A DNA stretch of 64,000 bases from Clitopilus passeckerianus (GCA_944990035.1 CALYLX010000126.1:992001-1056000), one strand, 5' to 3'; positions 37,061-49,235 are shown, numbered from the stretch's first letter. A program made the numbers and translations. The notes: generated by a model not told the origin, from the sequence alone.

Positions 37061-40000
37061 ATGAGCGCTGTTGCCTCCAATGGATACTTCTCAAGCAAAG
37101 AGAATATCTCTCAAGCCAGTTCAAAGGTTCCACACCGGCATCACCTCTTCTACAGTCTACGCCACAGATAGCCGCTAGATCCCTAATGAATAAGAGAGGG
37201 CAGAATTCCCCATTCCCCATGACGCCCACGGTATCGCAATCGTCCATTTCACTCGAACCACCTCCAGGTGTGCAATACATGGACTTTGTCAAGACCTGGA
37301 CAGACATCCACGTAGCACAATGGTTAGCAGACGTCAAATGTGGCAATCTCGCTGGAACCTTCAAAACGAATGATATTCGAGGCGATATCATCTTGGAGTT
37401 GGACCAGGTCACACTCAAGGAGATGGGCATCACCAGCGTTGGGGAAAGGCTGAGGATAGTCAATGGTGTCAAGATACTACGACAAAAGGTCTCTTCTAGA
37501 ACGGTTGGCACGCCTGTATTAGACAGGTCCAAGCCACCACCATACACTGCAGACGCCCGCACGCCTCAGCCGGATCGAGGTATTCCAGATACTGCCAGAG
37601 CGGAGGCAGCACCAGCAAGTCGCCTTGCAAGGAGTGGAAGACCTGCCCCCTGCAACTCAATCCCAATGCTAGCAGATCCGAGCAACTTCCTCGCCTTGAG
37701 CCAGACTCCGCGCGTAGCCAAACGACCATGGCACCTCCTCCCGTTCGACCCCTTCCTAATCCAACACAGCAACCAGGTTCAAACGCTAGTACACCCAACG
37801 TGAGCCACACCATCATCCCCGCCGTCTCTCGCACCCATCTACCGCCGCTACCCCCACCACCAACGTCCAAACCACCTCCGCCACCTCCAAGTCGCCCAAC
37901 TCCTCGCCCCAGCAACAGTAACCTGAATGGCAGGCGCACTCCAACACAGGGAGAACTTACTCCCTCCTACGTCGCAAATCAAAGCCGTGATTTACTCACC
38001 CCGTCCCCTGCTGGAGGCTGGTCGGGATACCACCTACCTGCAGATCCCAGACCTGGGAGCGCCGCAAGTAAAAATCTGGCACCTCCACGTTCCACGTCTC
38101 CATTACCTCCAGGCAGAGTCCGACCTTCTGCGAGCAACAGCAACCTTGCACATGTTCGCAACACTTCACTCGTGAATTCACCTATCCGTGGTTCCTCAGC
38201 AGCTCAACAATTGCCCCCACGCCCTTCAACAGGAAACAGCCACCCTTACGCGAATGCTCAGCCTTCGATTCAACAGAATCTCTCCCCAATTGCAGAATCA
38301 TTCATGTCTCAACGTCCCAATGCCCAAGGCACACCTTCGCCTCCGAATGCCGTGAATTATCCTGGTGGTCGACCTAATGTCCCTGTCCGCAAATTGGTCA
38401 AATTCCTCCTCCCCGATGAAGGTCTTGCCTCGACTATCGACATTGCCACCTGCGCTGGAGGTGTTGAAATTCTGGAGAGGGTCCTAAAGAAATTCGGAAA
38501 GGCCTCTGGCAGGGGTAACAGCGACATTCCTAAAGCTATTGAAATGGAAGATGGTGGATTGAATATTGATGGTTGGTGTGTCTGCTTGGGGATGGGTCAG
38601 CAAGTCGGTCCCGGTAAGCCTAATGATTGCTCAACTTTACTTCGTACTCATTCAAGATACAGGAACCCCTCTAAGAGAGGCAGAGCTCGTATCCATCTGC
38701 AATGCCCCACCAGATAGCCCAACTCGGGAGCATGGATTGATTGTTCGACGGGTTAATGCTCCTGCGAATAGACGTACCGACGACCGCGCAGAAGGCTCAT
38801 CACAAGGCCAGAGCAAATCCCAACTTCAAACAGATAGAAACACAAAGCGAGCTAGCTCTATCAGCATCCTCAGTAGCCTGGGCGTCCGAGACCCTGAAAA
38901 GGCTTTGGATCCTCCTTCCCCCACCTCAAATGCAGCACCCAAGAACAGCCAGGATGCCAAGCGGCCCTCAAAGCTCCGCAATTTCTTTGGTCAACGTCCC
39001 CCGAGTGAACTCATCACGACACATCTGGCAGAGTACTTCCCTACTATCGAGAAGAAGGTGCTGGAACGCACTGCTCGGCAGAGCATAATGATGCGGGGCA
39101 ACCCCCTCAGCAAACGAGAAAGTGCTATATCGGTTGGCACTATGCCTCGTTCCAGGTTCAGCAGCAGTACCATGGGATCGTCGGGCTCGCGCAATCGAGC
39201 ATCAATGGCACCCTCTGCGATCTCTGGCATTTCTGCGAGAAGTTCCTCTCCGAATAGGGCACCGTCCACGATTTCCAACAATTCTCTTGCTGTTCCCGGT
39301 CAAGATGACGGGGAAGCCGCCCCTAGGGTATCTCTTTCTACGGACGACGGTCGTGAGGTTGAAATTGTTGGCAGGAATGCCATGGAAGAACCTCCGACCC
39401 CATCCAGAGCCACTGCCCCCCAACTTCTTCCTCCCATACATACCGACGCCTCCTTCTCTTCCTCCTTTGATGACCTTACCAAATTGACCCAACCAGCGTC
39501 CAAGCGTATGAGCTATATGACGGAGCTACGCAGTAAAAGAGATCACTCTGATTCTGCTAGTTTCATGACTGTGGATGAGATCACGGAGCAAGTCGAGAGC
39601 AGGAGAGCTAGCTCTCAGGCAGATGATACAGAGGAGTGGACACAAGTCGAGTCTGAAGACGCTACCTCCACCGCCGCGGATACTTTGCAAGAGTCCGAAA
39701 CGTCAATGCTCCAAGAAGACGAGCTCGAGTCGGACAGTGAAGACGACGATGAGCCCGAAGCATTTACCTTGGGTGGTGGTAAGATTGACACTGATTTGTA
39801 TATACGTCCTTAACTCACCCTTTCATGTAGGGAATAAATGGATCAAAGGCGCCCTCATCGGGGCTGGTTCATTCGGCAAAGTTTATCTTGGAATGGGCGC
39901 GTCAAATGGTATGCTTATGGCTGTCAAGCAAGTCGAACTCCCGACTGGCTCGGGACCGAACCAGGACAAGAAGAAAAATATGCTCAACGCACTTGAACGA

Positions 40001-40831
40001 GAAATCGAGCTTTTGAAGAATCTCCAACACCCGAACATCGTCCAATATCTCTGTATGTTTCATCTTTTGCTATATTTTCTGGTTCTGACCATGTTCTTGT
40101 AGATTCTTCGATCGACGAGGAATTCCTCAACATTTTCCTTGAATACGTTCCAGGTGGATCGGTAACTGCACTTTTACGCAATTATGGTGCCTTCGAGGAA
40201 CCTTTGGTCAAGAACTTTGTTCGCCAAATTCTTCAAGGGTTATGCTACCTTCATGATCGAGATATCATTCATCGTGATATCAAGGGCGCCAATATCTTGG
40301 TTGACAATCGGGGAGGTATCAAGATTTCAGACTTCGGTATCTCCAAGAAGGTTGATGATAGTAAGTTGCTTGCAATATTCCAGTCGAGCGTTTTCTAAGC
40401 TCCACATAGACCTTCTCACCGGAAACCGTGTCAATCGACCTTCACTTCAAGGATCCGTTTTCTGGATGGCACCTGAAGTCGTCAAACAAAGCGCGCATAC
40501 CCAGAAGGCTGACATCTGGAGTGTTGGCTGCTTAGTCGTAGAGATGCTGACCGGAGAACATCCTTGGGCTCAACTGACACAGATGCAAGCCATCTTCAAG
40601 GTGTGTATATATTTGAACAGAGGTTCACCGGTCACCATTGTCTGACGAATCCTTGAACAGATTGGGTCATCCGCCAAACCTACCATCCCATCGGACATTT
40701 CGGCTGAAGCCCAAGATTTCTTGAGACTCACCTTTGAAATCAACCATGAAGCTCGTCCCTCTGCTCAACAGCTAATCCAGCATGCATGGATGCAGAAGAA
40801 AAAGAAGGACGCGGCGAAGACAGCCTCTTAA
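37061..40831 (+). CDS. STE11: MAP kinase kinase kinase STE11/Byr2
   Basis: Exons 37061-37126, 37168-37713, 37770-38613, 38663-39778, 39831-40052, 40103-40360, 40410-40600 and 40661-40831; 3414 nt, 1137 aa, exact frame. It has an N-terminal SAM domain (residues ~58-128, [19 protein letters not shown]), a Pro-rich linker, a RAS-association-like domain (~410-500, [13 protein letters not shown]) and a C-terminal kinase (~860-1125) with [28 protein letters not shown] and WMAPEVV. It sits between the PAK Ste20 and MAPKK Ste7 in pheromone and stress signalling. The first intron is short (41 nt) with a weak GTTCCA donor; a start at 37186 is the alternative. Confidence 0.93.
37714..37769 (+). other. 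Intron in STE11 that is open in the next frame
   Basis: GTAGCC...CTAAT...CACAG borders with a branch-like CTAAT 12-16 bases before the end. Removal joins TPR to QPGSNAS in phase. The same bases also read [12 protein letters not shown] in the downstream frame, so ORF-only views suggest a frameshift where there is probably an intron. Confidence 0.6.
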
Positions 40832-40978
40832 TTCGTTCATAGTTCGATTTTGTTCATCGTATTTATTACCTTCGTGTTCTCTGCTTTTGGATTTGCTTGC
40901 AAGTGATGTTTTCTTCGATCACGTATGACTTATGCAAACACGTTAGAAATATATTTGTTCGCTCGATTGTATGACCTT

Positions 40979-43125
40979 CTAATCTGAATGTTTCCTCTTT
41001 GAAGCACCTGCTTTAGTTCCCGGCCCCCAGTTCGGCGTTGGATTTTCTTGGTACCTGACCAGTTTGACCTTGCTCGACGGTGTTACCGTGTCGGGGTGCT
41101 TCTTGAAATTAGCTTCAAAGCTGAAGAGAAGATAAGCTCCAATACATCACACAAAGAAGAACTAGCTTACTCCGGTTCTTTGGCAAGGAGTTGCCTCGCA
41201 GGTGACCTGTCTGGGATGTTTTCCATCTTTACGGGGTTGGTTTTCGTCCACGAACGGAAGACACTGTGGACCACAGAACGGGGCGCGGTAGTCTTCAGGG
41301 AGCCTGCACATGCATGAGATCTTGATATCTTATGCCCAGCATGCAGGAGAGCGGACCTATGTAAAATTTATTAGACCAGCGGCTGAGTTCAATATCAAAA
41401 GGTAACTCACGCTACATCTTCGAGTGACGGAGTAGAGCAATGGAAGAAACTTGCGACTTTTGCAGGGGTGAAATAGAACGGTGTGTTTAATTCCTCCTTT
41501 GCCACTGTCAGCATCCCTTTCATCCGTGTAGCCGTTCTGTAATGATCCGGGTTGGCTTCGAGATGTTCAAGGACCTTCGTTGTAAAGTCGGCATTGTGCA
41601 GTGGACCCGACCACATAGGTCCAGCAATCTAAGAAGCTTCATGAGACAATGGGGCATATATGTAGTAGAAACCGCACATGTAACGTTGATTGACACTCTG
41701 GACACCGTTCCGGAACCGATGGACCATTCTGAATTTTGAAGAGATAGTTGACGTTTCCTGCGGCTGCAGTCTTTTCAACTACTTTACCAAGAGGCTGCTC
41801 GTAATGTGACTGGCAGCTGCTGCAAACATAGTAGTTTGCTGTTTTTCTGGAATATTTCAGTCAATTGGAAAGTATGGATGTTGAGTCAGACATACGTGAG
41901 TGCCTTCTTGACTTCCAATGGGGATGATTTGACCCGAACGAATATGCGAACATAGAAATCGATTGATAGGGATACCAGAGGTTCGATATATCGCCCATAT
42001 CTTGAAGCAGAAGTGGAAACGGAGTGAAGAACGAGGCGAAGAGCCTGCAAGTGTATTTGAGATATATATATGCCCCATGTCGTTGGCACGTACCGATTCA
42101 TGGCAATATTCTGCTTTGACTGGCACGCCCCCGTAGTTCGAGAAACTGACTGACCTTCAGATCAACGAATGAAGTGTTTCAAGCGAGGCTTACCATTTTT
42201 CTGGGTAGTTTATCGTAGCAAGCACTGAAAGATCCGTACACGTTATGCACAGAAGCCCTTCAACAGGCCATCAGGTCCGGTCAGCTTCTGACAACGAAAG
42301 AGGAAATACCTTCGTCCTTGACACATTGGACAGCTGCGTCGATGAAGGGTGAAGCAGCTCCGTAGGGATCAAGGTCAACCACATCCACCCGCAATTTAGG
42401 ATCTCGATGCGAGTACATGAGTGCACTGTGCGAAATTAGTCGAAGGAAGTCGCTAGAAATTTAGGGAATGAAGTTACCAGGCATCTCCTTCATTGACCTT
42501 AACTTTTTCCTCCGCTCCTTCCTCTATGGTAGGTGCAAGTCCATTCAACTCCAGGTTTCGCCGTATTGCCTCGGTAGCCGTTGGAGAAAGGTCATTTGCA
42601 ACGACTTGTCTATGTAAAGTAGGTGAGAGGTTGAAAGTGGGTGAGATTCCGCGCGATGTTACTTTACAAGTGGTATTTCCTTTGCATATCGGATTGACCT
42701 CAGCCCAGTAGCTGAAAGGGGCTCCAGCAGAGTAAATTTATAGGGCTTGTCACCTCAGTCATACGTCTCGCCGCGAGCTTCAGCAATTCTTACCTGTCCC
42801 TTCGCAGTGTCCTTCGATGCTTCAGCCTCAGCCCCAGATGGTTGGTTCTCAACTGAAGATAGTAATTAGTATCTAAGTAATGGATCCAGCCAACTGAATT
42901 ACTACTTCGACGTTTCTTCGCCTCTTTCTTCTCCATCCTTTGTTCCCATTTCTCCTGCTTGCTTTTCGCTAGTTCCTCGCTCCAAACTCGTATACATGCG
43001 ATGCTGAGGTCTCTGTTGAATTCTTGCACTGGATTGAGAAATGCCTCGTCTTTGTTCAGGAGGATCTGGGCTGAATTTTCCTTGTGTATCGTGTAGCCCT
43101 CCGGAACAGCAGCAACAGTAGACAT
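40979..43125 (-). CDS. TRM1: tRNA (guanine26-N2)-dimethyltransferase
   Basis: Twelve exons: 42903-43125, 42794-42852, 42663-42745, 42478-42609, 42310-42425, 42194-42257, 42094-42145, 41896-42044, 41678-41846, 41411-41628, 41171-41356 and 40979-41120; 1593 nt, 530 aa. Trm1 motifs: [90 protein letters not shown], a zinc-type CSSC...CPEC pair and [15 protein letters not shown]. It dimethylates G26 of cytosolic and often mitochondrial tRNAs. The frame is open upstream with another Met at 43275. Confidence 0.93.
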
Positions 43126-43358
43126 TCTGAATCCAATAAATATCCGGCGCAAAGGCCGTATAGATGATAGCAGCAGCGTCTTCGGTAAATCTGTCCCCTC
43201 GAACAACTCGAAGGGTGTAGCAATTTCGTCACAAGAAAAAACGTCACGTGTGACCCTCCTAAGAGGAACCTTCATGATCGAGATGGGCGCAGGGACGATT
43301 CGATAACACGAAGATAATACACAATACATGCAGCAGGAATCCGATAAATCTCTATAGT

Positions 43359-43818
43359 TTACTCCACCGTGACACCAGATCTGACCTGGGATAATGGTCA
43401 TGAGCGATCAGGGTGGAGGGCGGGAGGGATATAAGTCAGACAGACCTCTTTCCCAGTCTTCTTGATCTTTGCCAGGATGTCCTCGTAAGGCTGGGTAGAT
43501 TTGACAATGACCTCTTGCTTCTCGAGGCTTACAGAGAACTCGTTGACCTCTGCCGGAGAGCACGATATTAGTTGGGCGGGTTATAGAATAATCCAGATAT
43601 GACACACCTCCGTTCGTCTTAGCCTTCTCGAGAACACGGTTGATAGCACCAGAACAACCACTGCACGTCATCTAGCAGGAGTCAGACCCATCAAAATATG
43701 GCTTGTCGTGTGTCTACTAACCTTGACGTCGAATTGGTAGGTGTGAGGGACCTAGTTTGAGAGGCTTTAGTGCTTCCTCGCCTTGAGATGTCAGGAAAGG
43801 TTGACATACGTCTGACAT
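43359..43818 (-). CDS. ATX1: Copper metallochaperone ATX1
   Basis: Exons 43810-43818, 43722-43751, 43608-43671, 43446-43549 and 43359-43385; 234 nt, 77 aa, the usual ATX1 size. The copper site MTCSGCSGAINRVLEK (MxCxxC) opens exon 3, and the Lys-rich loop KIKKTGKEVRSG ends the protein. It passes Cu(I) to the Ccc2-type ATPase in the Golgi. The first exon codes only MSD. If the last intron is kept, the protein ends instead with VCLTYIPPALHPDRS at 43398. It lies 233 bp upstream of TRM1 on the same strand. Confidence 0.9.
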
Positions 43819-44221
43819 CTTGGCTAACTTAAGAATCTAAACGGGAGGAAGGAAGTGTGGCCGTCAAGGCTTACTTTGTCAAGGGATGACAAGTCCGCGT
43901 TATGGACAAGGTCGTCCTTATAAGCCTCCATACGATCGCGTCATCTTCGGTGATCAAACACGAGATTAGTAACTGGACCTCCCCAGTCAAGCCAGAAATG
44001 CAGGTTCACATGCATGGGTATATTCCATGTACTGTGAGGTATCTACGATACATTAGGCTATAATGATGGTCACGTAGGTCGTGATCCGGCACTCGCTGGT
44101 GCAGTCCACCAGAGTCCATCCGAGAATAAACCTCTTCCAAATTGGGCCATGTCGTCCATGAAACCATTATGATGTTACAAGGTCGTCCAGATCCTCGTGT
44201 ATCATGCCTCCTGAGGGGCAA
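43819..44221. other. Intergenic region between ATX1 and permease
   Basis: This is the ATX1 upstream region (minus strand) and the 3' flank of the permease. I see no gene, tRNA or repeat. Confidence 0.4.
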
Positions 44222-46757
44222 TCACGTCAAAGATTCGTAAGTAGTGTTGTAAGCTTGCGCCTTTGTCATGAAGGTCGTTGGTGTGTCGACATCTCGATTG
44301 GTTCGTCTGCATCTGTTGCCACGGCTTCCCAACCTTCATCAGTCGGTTGTCGTCCTCGGATCCGGGAAACGAAACGCTGGAACCAGGCTATTGTTCAGAA
44401 GTTAGTCTGATCCTCTGATTACGAGCGCATGTACTCACAATCATGTGAAAGGGTTGCCCAGCTTGTCGTCTGGTCAGATAGTACACTGGAACCCCTGAAA
44501 GTACAAAGCCCAGGACTGCGAGGGCAGGGAGGGGGGCTGCAATGATCGGCATGAACAGCAGGAACAGTGCGACCTGTGTGGTAGATGTTCTTAGCTGGAT
44601 GAAGATGGCTCAAAATTCTTTCAGACTTACCGCGCAAAAGGTGATGGGTGTGGTGATCCAAGTCTTGTACGGCCTAGGGTTGCAAGGTCAGCATCCTCAT
44701 CAAGTCTTTATAATGATTCTTCATACCGCTCCAACAAAGGTTCTTTCACGCGGAGTACGATCAGTCCAAGAACCTAAGTCCCTCGTGAGCCAAGATCAGC
44801 TTCTTGTGTGGCGTAAATCACAAACCGTCAAGAAATAGAATGCCCAGGAAGCAACGACCGAAAAGTTGACCAACGACCTGAAGTTTCCACCAATCAGGAT
44901 GAATGCTATCGTAATTGCCGCTTGCAACAAGGACGCATTGAGGGGTGTCTTTCGGGTCTTGTGTAACTGGCCAAACATGGACGGAAGGAAGCCTTCACGA
45001 CCTGCGGAGCAAATCAAGCGAGAGGTAGTGAAGAATGCACCTAGAATCTATGAGTATCCGCGTGGGAGCCGAAGGAAGAGAGTGACTTGCCATTCAGAGC
45101 ACCAAAGCAAGAGAAGGCGACCATGAATGCAAATGCCATGCCACCGGCGGGGCCAAAGAGGGCGCGGCCGAAATCAAGGGCGACACTGTTACTTAGGCTG
45201 ACAGTGACCTATTTTACAGTGAGATAGACCGACAAAGAATATGGATCGAATTTGGTACCTTGTCGAGGACGACGAAATATGAGACGTTGGCCAGGATGAA
45301 CAAAATCTAGATGAAATGTCACGCCAGGTACTCAGTCAGCAAAAACAACGTTGCTAACCGTGACAAGACCCATGCTCGAGTGGATCGCCCTTGGAATATT
45401 TCTCTCCGGATTCTTCATTTCCCCTCCGACGTAATTTGCTTGGTCCCAACCGTCGAAAGCCCAAAGACCCGAATACAACGCTAGCGACCAAGCTGAAGGA
45501 CTTTTACTGACGTCGTCAAAGATTGGTTCCCGGAACGCAGTTGAAGCTTTTCCCCGGACGAGCTGAATGAGACCAAGTATTGTGACGAGGACCTGCAGAT
45601 AGCTTTAGACGTCAATATGCATGTATCAGTTCAGTAACAAGTACCAGTGCTAGGACCTAAAACCACATCTGTCAACCGGAGATTTCTGGCAAAGTATTGA
45701 ACATACCTTGATTCCTGTAAATACCACAGCAGCGCGAGAGCCCGAACTCCTCGTAGCGATGCAGAGGATGGTGATTATGAGTACTGCCACTATCGCGGTG
45801 ACTTTGATCGCCCATTCTGGAATATCTTGAGGTGTTGCTTCTCTGTGCGCATGGCCCCAGAAAAGGCGATTTATGTATTCGGCAAATATCAAGCTGATGG
45901 CCGCATTGGAACCTGCGAGAAAGATGGGTTAACTGACTGCGAGGCCAGAACGCAAAAAGCCTACCTGGTTTTAAGGCTATAATTGCAGTCCAAGAGAACA
46001 AGAATGACAGAAGGGGTCCATAAGCATATGATAAATATGCTTGGGCGCCTCCATTGAGAGGAATAGCAGAGCCTAATTCGGCAAAACTGCTTGCACCAGT
46101 CCAACCAAGAAGTCCTGATACCAGCCAAACGATGAGACTTGCTCCAACACTGTGGGTATTTGCAACAACTACGCCCGGCGAAGAGCTGTCCGGGAGTTAG
46201 CTTGCTTGATGGTTTCAAGCGTTGACAAAGTTATCTTACAAGATTCCAGATCCAATCTACAAGAATACGCATTGATTTGAGAATATATTCGAAGGATCCA
46301 AGTAGACTTACCTGCAAGCCCATGATGAGTGCGATACCTGTAAGTTATGAAGAGATGAGAATCATGATAAGAAAGTGGGCAATTAGACGCACCGTTTATC
46401 AACGAAACACTCTTCTCCCCGGCCCCTACAGCCCCTTCAGGATCCGTTAAACTGGTGCTCAAAGGTAGCTAGTTGAATGATGGGTCAGGTGCCTGGGTAG
46501 TCTTTGTATCCAAAGCTGAGAGACACACCAAGTCATTTTGGAAGTCGAATCCAGTGAAAGAATAAGACCGTGTTCTAATATTCCAGTGAGCACATTCCTT
46601 GCCAAGCTCGAAACCTAGAGCTCACCTATTTGCACCACTTGGTCCCTCTGCTACCTCGAGTGCGCGCAACGAGTCTTCGTCCGAGTCTTCGGATGTTCTC
46701 AGCCGTTGAAGTCTTTGAAGATCTTAACGCAACATATTCTTCGCCTCGTACACTCAT
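44222..46757 (-). CDS. APC/LAT-family amino-acid permease (MUP1-like)
   Basis: About 16 short exons. After an acidic N-terminus come RSYSFTGFDFQNDLLPLSTS, then the APC signature IGSGIFSSPGVVVANTHSVG. Around twelve membrane segments follow, e.g. LIVWLVSGLLGWTGASSFAE, VTAIVAVLIITILCIATRSS and ITIAFILIGGNFRSLVNFSV. The loop LICSAGREGFLPSMFGQLHK is typical of LAT/MUP1 transporters; the substrate is probably methionine or another neutral amino acid (inference). One intron (45041-45090) is GC-AG. The start is unsure: ATG at 46757 needs an intron (about 46756-46688) or a frame change to join the SEDSDEDSLRALEVAEG segment. Confidence 0.82.
45041..45090 (-). other. GC-AG intron in permease gene
   Basis: The donor is GCAAGT and the acceptor TCTAG; removal joins ALNG to AFFTTSRLICSAG in frame. 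Confidence 0.65.
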
Positions 46758-46914
46758 TACAGCAGGAAGAATGCAGCTCAAAGTCGTGCCAACAGACGAG
46801 GCATTGTGATTTCCAAAAGGAGTTGCTCATGTAAGCGATTTTACCGCGACAACTTGGCCAACAATGGGAGAACGAATGAAAACTTTGCATTATCTCAAGG
46901 AGTGAATAGTACAG

Positions 46915-47947
46915 CTATTGCGACGCAGTATCCCGATTTAATAGTGCATGAGAGACAACACTGTGGACGTCAATACATCTCGTTTGGCAGGATTCAATAC
47001 ACTAGAGCAAGATGTCAGAAAGTCATCAATTGAGCAAGGAATTTACCAACCCGGAAAGACTGTTCAACCTCCATCTGACCCGATTGCCATACGTTTGTAA
47101 TTGTGTCAAGCGCAGGCATGCATGATAGAATGAGAGTGCCCCGAGATAGACGCGATTCGCCCTCGGTCGGGTCGAGCCAAATATCTTGATTTATAGTAGC
47201 CTAGATGCTCATGAGCTTTTGACGGGTGGGTTGCAGGAGAAGGACTTGCTGCTGAACATGATATTACGAGGCCAATCATCTCGATTCCCGCATCTGCAAG
47301 GGCGGTACTTGCAGCATTGGCACCCGAAGCAATACACCCCTCCATCCCATCAGCCTCGATTATAGTGATGAAGATATCTATCGTTGATTTTGGGAAAAGC
47401 TCTAGCCTGACGGCTGGTAGAAGGGCCTGGTGTATTGCAACGGCAATTGCTCGATCATCTGCATCCTGAAATCAAGTCAATGATAGGTCCTGGAAAAGGC
47501 ACAGAGCACCCTAACATGATTTGGAACTTTTCTTCTTTGTGAAGAGAAAGGTGTATATTTCACTTCGACATTTAGCTTCCCTTCTCACTGTATGCTTGAT
47601 TTTTTGACTGGCGTGGCCCGTAACTGTAAGAGGCATTATGAACCTGATATTGACACAAGAGGCGGTCCCTACTAACACTGCACAAGCGACTTTGGTCTTC
47701 TCAGTTTCAATATAAGCCGAGCCATTGGCTTGGTCGATCAAACCTGGTTGTAGGACTGCAAATTGTAAGGAAATGCAGATAACAAACGTGTCGACAGACA
47801 CTCACAAATCGGTCGAATATCGTTTGGGAGTCTGCCTTGTCGACCTGTGGATTTTATCTTCCCTTCTTCGCGCTCTTCTGCATAAACGGGTTCGTGACTT
47901 TCCTCTGGGCCATTGATGCGGCGTCGGTCAAGTCCATGTGAAGCCAT
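46915..47947 (-). CDS. MTR3: Exosome core subunit MTR3 (RNase PH fold), one frame break
   Basis: Exons 47806-47947, 47677-47755, 47516-47623, 47250-47465, 47051-47200 and 46915-47001. RNase PH-type features: NDIRPIFLQPGLIDQANGSA, KVACAVYGPRQSKNQAYSEK, LNVEVKYTPFS, LFPKSTIDIFITIIEADG, and ALADAGIEMIGLVISCSA, closest to Mtr3/EXOSC6. The exosome degrades and trims RNA 3'-5' in nucleus and cytosol; this subunit is structural. The spliced sum (782 nt) is one base short; the missing base is in a G run at 47574-47587, between SEKG and KLNVEV. Intron 47201-47249 is GC-AG. The start is only 65 bp from NSRP1. Confidence 0.82.
47201..47249 (-). other. GC-AG intron in MTR3
   Basis: The donor is GCAAGT and the acceptor CATCTAG. 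It joins ISCSA to ATINQDIWL without changing frame. Confidence 0.6.
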
Positions 47948-48012
47948 ACATGGAAACTTGCATTGAGGTTCGGCTTCAAAGGTTGATTTCAAACTCAGAT
48001 CAGCACTGCCAA

Positions 48013-49235
48013 ATGAAGGTCTCTTTCTCGCTCAATAAACCGAAACCAGCAGCCGCGAGCGCACCATCTCCTGTATTACCCAAACCAGCTGTCTTTGCAG
48101 CACCTGAAGAAGATGAACAAGAAAGCTCCCTCCCGCAGAGCTCGAAGGGGAAGAAGGGTGAAAGGCATGCTCCGTTGATCTCGAAGCAGACGAAGAAGAG
48201 GATAGAGGCAGAAATGCAGGTCGACTCGTCAGTGTACGAATACGACGAAGTATGGGACCGTATGCAGGAGTTCAAACAGCATCAGAAGGAAGTCAAGGCA
48301 AAGGATGCACAAGAACGCAAGGTATGTTACCTCCCAACCTGGTCACACGCCCTTTTTAATTTGCCGTTCAGCCAAAATATATGCAAGGTCTTCTGAATTC
48401 GGCAGCAACCCGAAAGCTTGATAGGCTACGCGCAGAGGAGAAGATGATGCAGCTGGAACGCGAAAAGGAGGGAGATGAATTTAAGGACAAGGAGGTCTTT
48501 GTCACGCAGGCATACAAGGACCAGATGGAAGAGGTCAGGAAGGCTGAGGAGGAAGAAAAGCAGAGAGAAGGTGTGTATTCTGAAACTGCATACACCGTTA
48601 ACACTCTAACACTATCTACAGAGGCCCGTAAGAAGGGGGCACCCTCAACCGGCCTCGCACATTTTTACCGACAACTTCTGGATGACAGTGAGAGTCAGCA
48701 CGAGGCAGCCGTGGCAGCTACCCAAAAACGGGTCGAAGGACCGCAAGGACCATCACCCAATCTCACTATCTCCAAACCACCTGATCTCACACCAACCTCA
48801 GATCTGGAACTAGCCAAAATGGCGCGAGAACAGGGGAAAGAAGTCGAGCTAAATGACGACAACCAAATTGTGGACAAGCGTGAACTTCTTTCGGCCGGTC
48901 TTAATCTTACTGGCATTAACACCCGAAAGCTGGGGCTTCAGTCTGGGAAGTCTTTAACATCTCAAGAGAAAGCTGACCAGGCTGCCGCACACCGAGCTGT
49001 GGGTACTGCCGCAAGTCGGCGGGAAATCCAGGAGAGAAGGATGAGGGAAGTGAGGCAACAGATGGAGGATGAGCAAAGTAGGCTTGCCAGAGAAAAGGAA
49101 GAGTCTGAGGCTGAGGCCCAGCGACGGGTAGTCGCCAAGAGGAATAATGAAACTGATGTTATGAGTGCTCGTGAGAGATACCTCGAGCGAAAGAGGAGGA
49201 AGTTGGACGAGACTCAAACAGCTGCGGACTCGTAG
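48013..49235 (+). CDS. NSRP1/CCDC55-like splicing regulatory protein
   Basis: Exons 48013-48321, 48372-48570 and 48622-49235; 1122 nt, 373 aa. It starts MKVSFSLNKPKPA, with a central conserved block SVYEYDEVWDRMQEFKQHQK, KYMQGLLNSAATRKLDRLRA and EGDEFKDKEVFVTQAYKDQM (the DUF2040/NSRP1 domain). A charged coiled coil follows with FYRQLLDD and the ending ARERYLERKRRKL. Nuclear speckle protein NSRP1 affects splice-site choice in animals; the fungal role is inferred. It converges with the kinase-like gene, 52 bp away. Confidence 0.82.

Noticed and set aside
37496..37939. Gly/Leu-rich antisense ORF in STE11
   Set aside because: It is the complement of the Pro-rich linker, with no independent support.
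42746..42793. Stop codon and phase problem in TRM1 exon 2-3
   Set aside because: Choosing the acceptor GACAAG gives a clean 48-nt intron and the full protein frame.
46688..46757. Frame break at the permease N-terminus
   Set aside because: An in-phase 67-nt intron from ATGA to AC-TCG is possible, so this is treated as an uncertain start rather than a lesion.
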